Origin: Parastagonospora avenae f. sp. tritici 18332-5
Lineage: Eukaryota; Ascomycota; Dothideomycetes; Pleosporales; Phaeosphaeriaceae
DNA length: 16,342 nucleotides
Assembly: GCA_022559985.1 (NCBI GenBank)
Contig: JAFJTR010000188.1
Span: forward strand, 1 to 16,342
Direction of reading: 5' to 3'
Shown piece after piece: positions 8,895-16,342 of the stretch (position 1 is its first letter; each line of letters opens with the position of its first letter). A program made the position numbers and the translations under genes. A model generated the notes under the pieces. That model did no database searches. It worked only from the letters and a program-made list of their open reading frames with translations, and was not told the origin of the DNA.

Positions 8895-10682
8895 ACCCAC
8901 CAAGAATCTACTGAAGTACTTCTCCAGTTTTCCAGCTGCAATTCCATCCATCTCTACGACCGTGCCAACGCACCCGTCAGGTCTGAGGACGAAGACAGCG
9001 CCTTTCTTGAGGTCGATATCATAGCGCTTGTGCGCGCTGTGATCTTCATCATAGAACACTCTACCAAACGGCATACCTTCCAGGGTCTCAAATGCAGAAG
9101 GACTTCCAGGGCCGGCGAGGACGGACAGCCACTGAATTGGCAAATTCGTGTCGGAAAGCCATTTAGCACCCGAAATGGCTTTGGTGAAGGCAGTAAACAA
9201 TGACTTTGTCTGAACAACTTCCCCAGCGAATACAACGATGTAAAAGGTCGCGCAATTCGGCGTTTTTGTTTGGAGTCTCGTCGCTTCGAATGTCGCGGGT
9301 TTCTGCAGCGGCACATCAGGGGCTCGCTGACCTGCTTAGATCGATGACAAGCCTAAGCTTTGACTGAAATTGAGGCAAGTGTCTCCTTCCTAATATATGC
9401 CCAATCCGCTGCTGAAGGTAGCAGCCTCCTTCATAACCACTCCAAGAACCTCATTGGGGTCGGCATCGACATCGCTAATCCAGTTCTCTGGCATTTGCAT
9501 CGTCAAGAGTCGCGAGATATCTTTGTCATAGTTGATTAGCCGTTGAACGTTCGGTAGTCGCTCAGCTTGGTATGTGTGCAAGAGTTCAGGTTTGGCTAGT
9601 CCATGCAAGACGAGCGAAAGCCTCCATCCTAGATTGACAGCGTCGTGCAATCCTGTGTTGAGCCCCTGCGCAGCCCCACTTGAGTGACTGTGGCATGCAT
9701 CGCCGGCGAGGAAGACGCATTCATTGACAAAGAATGAGCGGGCGATGCGCTGTCCGACGACGTAGATAGTCCACCAGTCCACAGTTTTGAATTCGAGAGA
9801 GAATAGCTTCACGGACGCAATCGCCTCGTTGACAGCAGCTTGTTGGTCGAACACTTTATAGCCCTTCTGTCGCTTGGTCGTATATGCGAATCCAATGCGA
9901 GTAGCGCCATGGTTGAGAGCAGCCCAGAGAACGTTGCCATGTGTAGGCGATTCGATTGCTGCATACGAACGTGGTTTGGGCATGTCGGTCTCGACCACAC
10001 CGTCAATGCGTACCCACTTGTCTTCACTGGACGAGCCATCGAAGGGAATCTTCAATGCTCGTCGAACGAGAGACTTCCCGCCGTCTGCACCAACGAGATA
10101 TCTGCACTCTACAACACTCTTAGCTTTCGTATATCGATGCTCGATGGTTGCAAGTATCTTAAAGCCGCCCGGTGCAGCGGTATCAATAATCTCGACGCCG
10201 ACAAAAGCATATGGCGCGTCAAGCTGAATGCCATGCTTCCTCAGCGCCTGTCTGAGTATCTCCTCCTGGTATTTCTGCCTCAGAACGAGCGCAAAGTCCC
10301 ACTTGGTATCATTCGTCTCCTCCATGAAGCTCCAGCCTCGACCTGAGACAGAAGTCCCATTCTTGTCATAATTGACAGTCTGTCGGCGGGCGAAACATCG
10401 TTGCACGAGCTGTTCGGCAAGATCCAGCTGATCAAGCATTTCCGAGCTGCGCGGGAAGAGTGTGATGGCACGGCCATGCTGGTCCTGAGAAGATTTCGGG
10501 TACTTCTCGATGATTTTGATCTTGTGGGTGGAACGAGGGAAGTTGCGAGCGAGTTGGTAGGCGGTTATGAGACCTGGTCGTGTTAGAATTGGTGTATGGT
10601 GTATATAGAATCACGCACCAACAGGACCCCCACCAACTATCAGAACGTCAACGTACTCGACTGCGGCTTCTGGGGTATTCAT
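8895..10682 (-). pseudogene. Broken FAD-dependent phenol-hydroxylase-type monooxygenase
   Basis: Intact members hydroxylate phenolic or other aromatic rings with NAD(P)H and O2. Exon 1 is 10619-10682. The intron at 10574-10618 (45 nt, GTGCGTGA, CTAAC branch, CCAG) joins GGGPVG to LITAYQLARN, giving the FAD-binding GxGxxG fingerprint. Next come QHGRAITL, the GADGG motif with following VRR, GDACHSHSSGAAQGLNTG (the second FAD motif) and a C-terminal thioredoxin-like domain with VLRPDGCVGT. In the middle, the frame meets TAG at 9390-9392, right after SSGLGIY, and TAA at 9336-9338, just before AGQRAPDVPL. Both lie in conserved sequence in one open frame, and no GT..AG pair of the right phase removes them. 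The homologous C-terminus ends near FLVG at 8895. The frame itself then runs on to a stop at 8640, antisense to the hydantoinase end, so the original stop may also be lost. The truncated product would still have the FAD domain. Confidence 0.82.
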
Positions 10683-10824
10683 ATTGTATGAAACCCAGTG
10701 GCATTAGGCTTGAGGCGCTTCAACATACTTCGAGACGGGCTCACGCCAGTCCATTTCAATGCAGATCAGGGCAAGCTTCGGCACGGTGAATGCCGCCATG
10801 ATGGAGAGGACCAGTTGCATCTGC

Positions 10825-11028
10825 GATAAGACATCTCGCACGGCATTTGAACATTTCAAAGGAGATGGCCGCATTGCAGATGTAGAGACGCGAAGGAACA
10901 TGCAGCGAAGATGGGGGTTCGCGTTCGACGATAAGATAAAGAATCAAATGAGGAGCCGCGGCAACATTTCCGCGCCTTCGTCTCATTGCCACAGCACGAC
11001 ACAAACATATACGCGCGCGGTGATTATC
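10825..11028. promoter_or_regulatory. Cluster of four GATA-factor-type motifs
   Basis: Sites matching HGATAR occur at 10825-10830 (GATAAG), 10930-10935 and 10935-10940 (GATAAGATAAA, overlapping) and, on the - strand, at 11024-11028. They sit 140-350 bp upstream of the monooxygenase ATG at 10682. A random sequence would hold roughly one such site per 340 bp counting both strands, so the cluster is denser than expected. Control by an AreA-like nitrogen regulator is inferred. Confidence 0.4.
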
Positions 11029-11351
11029 TTTTTCCAAGATGCAAATCAGAAGTTTTTGGTTCTATTCTCTTATGCTTTACTCGAGAATGCTCAATGGTCT
11101 CAAGCTGGCGCAGCTCGCGCAGAACCCAGGAGTACACCCTCCATCGCCCTTGTAGAGACATGCTCCATGAGTTCCAGTTCACCGTTTGTGTTCACTGACC
11201 GAGTTGAACTCTCTAAGAGAATGACTTCGTTCTAGTGGCTAATCCTTCAACATTGGAGCAAAGCGATCGTCAACAATAGCCACCGGTCCGATGCAATTTG
11301 TGTAACTTTTTCTCTGTCTTCACCTTCTGCCCTACGCTCTTGTTCCCAGCA

Positions 11352-11375
11352 GTATCAGACGAGAGTCTGATACTC
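11352..11375. promoter_or_regulatory. Perfect 24-bp palindrome upstream of the carboxylesterase
   Basis: AGTATCAGAC and its exact reverse complement GTCTGATACT flank the spacer GAGA. The site is 69-92 bp before the ATG at 11444. Such a symmetrical site could bind a dimeric regulator, for example a Zn2Cys6 factor, or fold as a hairpin in the 5' leader. Chance occurrence of a 10-bp perfect arm pair is low in a region this size. Confidence 0.6.
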
Positions 11376-11443
11376 GACAAGATTTCGATACCCTCTTGAG
11401 CAGCTCCAGCTTTCTGTGCAGACTAATCTAAGCATCAAAGTAT

Positions 11444-13194
11444 ATGCAACTATTGCGCGTTCTGATTCACCCATCGATCAGCCTACATGATGACTGCATC
11501 ACTTCCCCGCGATGGAGCAGAGACATTCTTGTCGAGCATCCAATGCTTGGCTCGATGACTGGCATAGTCACTCCAGATACCCCAGATGTTGTACGATTCC
11601 GAGCTGTGCCTTACGCAATACTCCCCGGGCGCTTCAAGCAATCTGTGTTTCGAGAGAGTCTTGACGGACTTTCTCGAGACTTCTCAAAGCAGGGCTGCGC
11701 ATGCCCGCATACCTTCGGAATGGATGATATCCATAGTGGCGGTCTATACCCAGGCCAAGATACTATTGAGGCAAGCGAGTCCGACTGCTTGATTCTGGAT
11801 GTCAACGTGCCCAAGGTACACTTGGGAGCCACGACGAGCAAGCTTCTAGTGATGACCTCTATCCACGGAGGAGCATTCGTGCTTGGGAAAATGGATGCGC
11901 AGCACAACACCGCACCCATCGCCCAGCACGCACTGAACCTCAAGAAACCGGTCATTACCACTTCAATACAGTATCGACTTGGAGCTTTGGGCTTTATGGC
12001 TACACCAGACGACGAAAAAAACTTTGGTCTTAAGGATCAAGGTAACGCGTTTCTCTGGATACAAAACTTCATCGGTGGCTTTGGTGGTGACAAGAGTCGC
12101 GTCACGCTCTTTGGAGAAAGTGCGGGAGGCTACTCGATATGCTGCCACATGCTAGCAGCTCAATCATCTACCGGACCGCTGTTCAATCGTTTTATCATCA
12201 TGTCCGGAATCATGGGGCCGATGCTGTGTCCTGTGTCAGAGGGTAAGGCTGCGACAGCCTTCGCGAAGATCTGCGAGAACTTCGGTATCGAAGAGACCGG
12301 TGAGGCTGCGCTCGAGAGGCTTCGAGCGTTCGATGTCAAAGAAATCGTATCTGCAAGTGATGCCTGGTATTCCAAGGGCAATTCCTGGTCGCCAGTCCAA
12401 GACCTAACCTTTTTCCGCTCGAAGATCACCTGGGACAATGTACATGAATTGCTTGGCAGCTGTGAATGGATAGACGACACGGTTGTTGGCAACACGGGAT
12501 CCGAAGTACAAGCGTGTATCGATATCGCAAAGCCTTTGACACCCAAGTCTTTCTACGAGCATCTGAAGCTGGCCCTGAGCAACAATGCTGCACAGAAGGT
12601 GATGAAGGCGTACCATGTCACACCAGATATGGACCAGAACCTCTTCCTCACTCCCGCAATGCGCTGGTTTGGCGACATAGTGTTTGATGGTACGTAACGG
12701 CAACCCAAACACTAACAATAATTATGAATACTGACCCAACACCCTTAGCACCTGTCCACGCCTTCACCAAACACATCACCACCCATAATAAGAAGAAACT
12801 ATATCGCTACATTTTCGACGTCGGAAGCCCTTTCCCCACCGCACAATTCTACCAATAGGCCCACCACTGGGTTGATGTGTACTTCATCTTCCGCACAATG
12901 CAGTTCCGCTTCCCCTACAAACATCTCCAGAACATCAGCGACAAGCATGCAGAACTCTGGGTCAACTTTGCCAACGGTGAGGAGCCGTGGAATGCATTCG
13001 GCGACTGGCACGGAGGTGTGATCATGGTGGCAGATGATAAGGACGGCTGGGCTCACAAGACGATGGATGAATATGAAAACGTGAATGGGATAGAGTTCGC
13101 GAGATTGGATAGTTTGTGGGAGGCATGGGGCGAGAAGAAGGGCGAGATATGGTTGCCATTGGATATGGTGGCTCTGAAAGGTGCAACGCCTTAA
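11444..13194 (+). pseudogene. Type-B carboxylesterase interrupted by one in-frame TAG
   Basis: The family hydrolyses carboxylic esters with a Ser-Glu/Asp-His triad. Exon 1 (11444-12689) holds the oxyanion loop HGGAF (141-145) and the nucleophile S226 in FGESAGGYS. The intron at 12690-12748 (59 nt, GTACGT..CCTTAG) leads to exon 2 (12749-13194). There the frame is open apart from TAG at 12856-12858, between PTAQFYQ and AHHWVDVYF; the histidine region of the triad lies just behind it. Downstream conserved text (NFANGEEPW, GDWHGG) shows that the reading frame was functional until recently. CAG to TAG by one C-to-T change would explain it. Removing the stop as a 39-nt in-frame intron (GTCGGA..CAATAG) is formally possible, but it is too short and would delete conserved residues. 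The N-terminal 30 residues before VEHPMLG do not look like the family, so the true start may be altered. Without the stop the protein would have about 563 aa. Confidence 0.8.
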
Positions 13195-13600
13195 ATTCGA
13201 ACTCCTGTCAAGGACACTCTGCGGAGGCCACCAAATCCAGCAGTGCTTCGAGATCGGTATGTGATCACGCTGGAGGATGCCGCCAGTTCGGACGCGTTTG
13301 TACTAATTACGAAGCATTAAAGCTAATTCCGCTACATTGTACTGCTTTTAACATCGGATGATCATGCGTTGAATAGCGTTTCGTTTCAATATCGAAAGAG
13401 GAACACAATGATGCAATCAGGAGTTAATGGGAGGATTGCTTTGGAGAAGGGTCCCGAGGTCCGTGGATCATGTCATGGCCCGAGCGCACACGTCAGCTTA
13501 CGCGCCATGCCGCAATGATGCGCGTCGGTGCCTGATCCACAATATGTACTGTCCGAATAACGTCCCCAACATGTAATTGCCTCGAGCTTCAGTACCCACG
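13195..13600. other. Intergenic region before the beta-lactamase-like gene
   Basis: No gene is supported here. An 8-bp inverted repeat (GTGGATCA at 13463-13470, TGATCCAC at 13533-13540), with a weaker nested pair CATGGC/GCCATG (13474-13479 and 13504-13509), lies about 60 bp before the next ATG. It may be promoter structure or chance. Confidence 0.4.
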
Positions 13601-15407
13601 ATGGTGCTTCTGTATACCTTCCTACTTGCTGCCGGAGCTGGTGCTGTCTGCCATGAAGCTTCCATTGCTCATCCCCTGCCTGATTTGGACCCCAACGACG
13701 CCGTTCTGAAGCGTGCATTTGCTACCATCGACATGGATCTCAAGTTGGCAATTGCTGCTCCCGAATTTGCTGCGACCTCGTTCTCCGCAGAAATCACGTC
13801 TTCGAAAGAATCGCTGTGGGCTAAGCACCATACCGCGCGTGAACGAAACGCGTCTCGACCTAGCATACCCGAAGTGAATGGGGATGCATTATACCGCATC
13901 GCATCCATAACGAAGACCTTCACGGTCCTTGGCATACTATACCAACACGAGGCGGGCAATCTTAGTCTCGACGATCCTGTAGACAAATACATAAAGGAGC
14001 TGAAGGAGGACCGAGAAGGCACTATAGCATGGAAGGACATCACCCTGCGGTCTCTTGCGAGCCAGTTGAGCGGCATACCACGCGAGTGTACTAATGCCTT
14101 CCTCAAATGCTTCTCCGAAAAAGGTAGGCTGATCTCCTTCAGTTGCGCAAAGTGATTTCGTCAACCATAACCAAAACGGGTTGCCAGACCCCCTCGACAT
14201 AGGTTTGCCGCCTCTGTCAAGGGAGGGTCTCATCGGCTGCGATGAGTACTCGAAGAGCTACGAAAAGCCATGCCACGCACGGGGTGAGAATGTGGACGGT
14301 CGTAGCGGATGTTGGTACTGACCCATCACAGATCTACTCCATGCTCTCAAGTCGAAGCATCCGCTCTTTGCACCAAACAAGAAATCAACATATTCTAACC
14401 TAGCTTTTGACTTGCTCGGTCTAGTCCTTTCGCGAGTGTCGAATAAGACATACGAAAATTACATCGAAGATGCCATCTTCAAGCCATTGGCCATGTTGAA
14501 GAGCACCCTGTCATTGCCACCGGATAACGCCGGTGTGATACCTTTGGATCCGCACTTCTGGGATGTCGATGAAGGCATCCAAAACCCAACAGGCGGCATT
14601 TACACATCCACAAACGATATGTCCAAGTACCTTCGCTATGTGTTGACACACTACAATGATATTGTGACCGGCGTAAATTGGCTCAATCCTGTTTCGCCTT
14701 CAGAGGGTCTCCATTCCTTCTACGGCATGCCCTGGGAAATCCTCCATACGGACCGTGTCCTCAAGAACTCCAGGAGGACTGTTCGCTTCATCACCAAGGG
14801 AGGAGGTTTACCCGGCTATTTTTCGGTCATAGCCGTGGTGCCTGAGTATGATCTCGCCTGCACCATCCTCATCGCAGGCGAATACGACATGCTGTCAAAA
14901 GTTCAGGACGCTGTAGGAGTGACCATCGTTCGCGCTGCTGAAGAGATTGCAATCCGTCAACTTGAGGAGCGTTATACAGGTACCTACACATCGACCAACC
15001 AGACCCTTAACTCTACCATAACGCTCGTGGCCGATGAGCGTGGTCTCGTTGTCGAGCGACTCATCGCTAACGGCACGGATGCCTTGCAAAGTGCTTTCAA
15101 AACTTCTCCTCACCAGTATGTACAACTCATTCCAACGTCACAATACCAGGACAAGAAAAAGAAACGAGGAGAAAACTGGCGCATCGTCCATTCCTACGAG
15201 AGGAATGCCGACGGAGGAAGCATTTGGGACGATTACTGCATCGCTAACATCGATGGTGACGTTTACGCTGGTACGAGTCTCAATGAGCTTGCTTTTTGGA
15301 ATGCCGGGGAGGATGGAAAGTTTGCGGAAGTTGAGCTCAGTGCTTTCCGAGTAAATTTGACACGATCGGACGAGGCGCACGAGGCGCAAGAACTATTGGA
15401 GTTGTGA
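13601..15407 (+). CDS. Secreted class-C-beta-lactamase-like serine hydrolase
   Basis: Proteins of this fungal family share the fold of class C beta-lactamases and D-Ala-D-Ala carboxypeptidases; their natural substrates are mostly unknown. There are three exons: 13601-14087, 14143-14283 and 14332-15407. Intron 1 (14088-14142, 55 nt, GTACTA..CTTCAG) joins IPRE to FAQSDF. Intron 2 (14284-14331, 48 nt, GTGAGA, CTGAC branch, CACAG) joins CHAR to DLLHAL. The protein has 567 aa. A signal peptide is likely at 1-15 (hydrophobic, ending GAGA). The active-site motifs are S102-ITK-105, Y230-S-N232 and KGG near 365-367. The C-terminal part, about 400-567, matches the extra domain common in fungal members. 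Several N-x-S/T sites (for example RNAS, NQT, NST) fit secretion. The start at 13601 is the first ATG giving the signal peptide. All key residues are intact, unlike the neighbouring esterase. Confidence 0.9.
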
Positions 15408-16120
15408 TCATCAGCGTGATCTTCGATTTTCGAGCAATGCACCTGGCTGGTGTCATGAGTACTTAGGACCAAGCGCCGCACAGAGCAGCACAGATTCACT
15501 TTTATGTTCTCTCACGATGAGCTACTATCGTACATTCCCGGAATGAGACCGAATACCAGGACGCCTTACACGGAGTGCATGCCAAGAATCGGGGCACCAT
15601 TACTCCAGAGACCAATCTGCGTATCACAACATGCAGTCTTACTGCCTTGCCTGATCTACCTCGTATTTTAATCTCGTGTTCCTCAGCTTCAGCCCTGAAT
15701 GACATGCTCTGGACTATGGTGACCGGGTCACTACTTTGGGCAGTGATAGGCAGTCTGTCGCAGTGAGTGCAAGCAGTGTGCAAGGAATTGAGGATTGAAC
15801 TGAGGTTGTGTCGTGTGTAGCTACGAACAGTAGGTATACATAGGTGGCTGTAAACAGCGCTAGTGCAGAATGGGGAGTCGCCTTTCACCAAAGGTGAGGC
15901 GCGGGTTGCCCATGAGGCAAGAGACACTCAAACCGTGACACCAACTCTCCTCTGACACTCCCCTGTTTGTTCGCGAAAGTACACATCTGCGAAAAGCTTA
16001 GTAGGCTAGAAGGGAAGCTAATATAATAAAGATTAATGTCAGGCTAGGTTGTTTGGCACAGGTAGATAGGCAATAGGAACGAAGTGTAAGGTTAAGTAAG
16101 CCGTAGATTGTAACTTAGAC

Positions 16121-16146
16121 GAATCGTTGTCTACTTACAACGATTC
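16121..16146. repeat. Perfect hairpin: 10-bp stem, 6-nt loop
   Basis: GAATCGTTGT (16121-16130) and ACAACGATTC (16137-16146) are exact reverse complements around CTACTT. No T-run follows directly, so a terminator role is not supported. It lies in the AT-richer right-end region. Confidence 0.7.
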
Positions 16147-16243
16147 TGCCTACAACTTATATACTAGAGTAAGGGCTAGGTCACCTGACTATCCCTTGGA
16201 TTCCTCAGGCATTGAATGAGACTCGTATGCCTGTGGTCTAACA

Positions 16244-16300
16244 TGTAACGAGGTCACCTACTAGTACCGGACTTAGTTACTTATGTCCTCCCTCGTTACA
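16244..16300. repeat. 57-bp unit with 10-bp terminal inverted repeats, TG...CA ends
   Basis: TGTAACGAGG (16244-16253) is matched exactly by CCTCGTTACA (16291-16300). The TG..CA ends are typical of retroelement LTRs, but 57 bp is short for an LTR and no target duplication was seen. A nearby 9-mer AGGTCACCT occurs at 16178-16186 and again at 16251-16259, and CAGGCAT/ATGCCTG (16206-16212 and 16227-16233) forms a further stem. Together these suggest a piece of a mobile or repeated element. Confidence 0.5.
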
Positions 16301-16342
16301 GCGATATCACCCCGGATTACGCCGGACACGATTCGGACCTGA

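Larger units (their letters stand above)
10683..11443. other. Divergent intergenic region between monooxygenase remnant and esterase
   Basis: About 760 bp without a gene I can support. The longest open frames (a 158-codon one on + at 10759-11235, a 93-codon one on -) show no recognised domain and look like chance. Upstream of the monooxygenase start lie four GATA motifs: 10825-10830, 10930-10935, 10935-10940 (overlapping pair) and a reverse one at 11024-11028. Close to the esterase lies the palindrome listed separately. Confidence 0.5.
15408..16342. other. Gene-poor right end grading into repeat-like DNA
   Basis: No coding region is supported. A 141-codon open frame on the - strand (15502-15927) has no recognised motif. 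From about 16000 the base composition becomes AT-richer and short repeats appear, listed separately. The window may end at the edge of a transposable element. Confidence 0.45.

Noticed and set aside
10670..10728. GTATGT..CCCCAG pair of 59 nt on the - strand at the monooxygenase start
   Set aside because: The phase does not match any upstream open frame, and it would remove the only sensible ATG (10682). A 5'-UTR intron cannot be excluded.
10759..11235. 158-codon open frame on the + strand
   Set aside because: No domain, signal or repeat recognised, and it overlaps an equally long frame on the other strand; likely chance in promoter DNA.
12817..12858. 39-nt in-frame intron that would remove the esterase TAG
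   Set aside because: Too short, weak donor GTCGGA, no branch site, and it would delete residues that look conserved.
5631..13194. Repeat-induced point mutation as the cause of all three broken genes
   Set aside because: Only the esterase CAG to TAG clearly fits. The amidase GGA to TGA is a transversion, there is a 5-nt insertion, and the block is not AT-shifted.
15502..15927. 141-codon open frame on the - strand
   Set aside because: No recognisable motif and unsupported by context; likely chance.
1..16342. tRNA, rRNA, CRISPR or bacterial-type operon signals
   Set aside because: None seen; introns and gene spacing are fungal.

Overview
The window is about 16.3 kb of nuclear DNA from a filamentous ascomycete. 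The class is probably Dothideomycetes, but that is only an impression from protein style. The support for a filamentous ascomycete is short introns of 45-59 nt with GT..AG ends, start contexts such as CCAGAAATGGC, genes on both strands without operons, and a fungal gene set that includes an AA9 lytic polysaccharide monooxygenase and a fungal secreted beta-lactamase-like protein. I see no tRNA, rRNA or CRISPR array.

Left part (1-4546). Two housekeeping genes lie head to tail on the + strand. The first is a HemK/PrmC-type glutamine methyltransferase, likely mitochondrial. The second is a RecJ-like DHH exonuclease whose N-terminus could encode both a mitochondrial and a nuclear form, and which ends in a PCNA-binding-like motif. 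Nineteen bases after its stop begins a 210-bp element with 25-bp terminal inverted repeats, MITE-like. After it comes a secreted AA9 LPMO gene on the - strand. About 1.1 kb without a recognisable gene follows.

Middle part (5631-13194). This looks like a small catabolic cluster in decay. An intact dihydropyrimidinase/hydantoinase gene (7348-8826, +) is flanked by two damaged genes, both on the - strand. One is an M20-family N-carbamoyl amidase, the natural next step after the hydantoinase; it has a lost splice donor, a nonsense codon and a 5-nt insertion inside a metal-site motif. The other is a phenol-hydroxylase-type FAD monooxygenase with two in-frame stops. A type-B carboxylesterase further right (+) has one in-frame TAG just before its catalytic-His region. 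Several GATA motifs sit upstream of the hydantoinase and monooxygenase starts, which would fit nitrogen-source control. A perfect 10+4+10 palindrome sits just upstream of the esterase.

Right part (13195-16342). An intact, secreted class-C-beta-lactamase-like serine hydrolase with three exons is followed by about 930 bp without a recognised gene. The last 300 bp of that are AT-richer and full of short inverted and direct repeats that look like the edge of a repetitive element.

All functional calls come from motif reading alone; no database search was possible.
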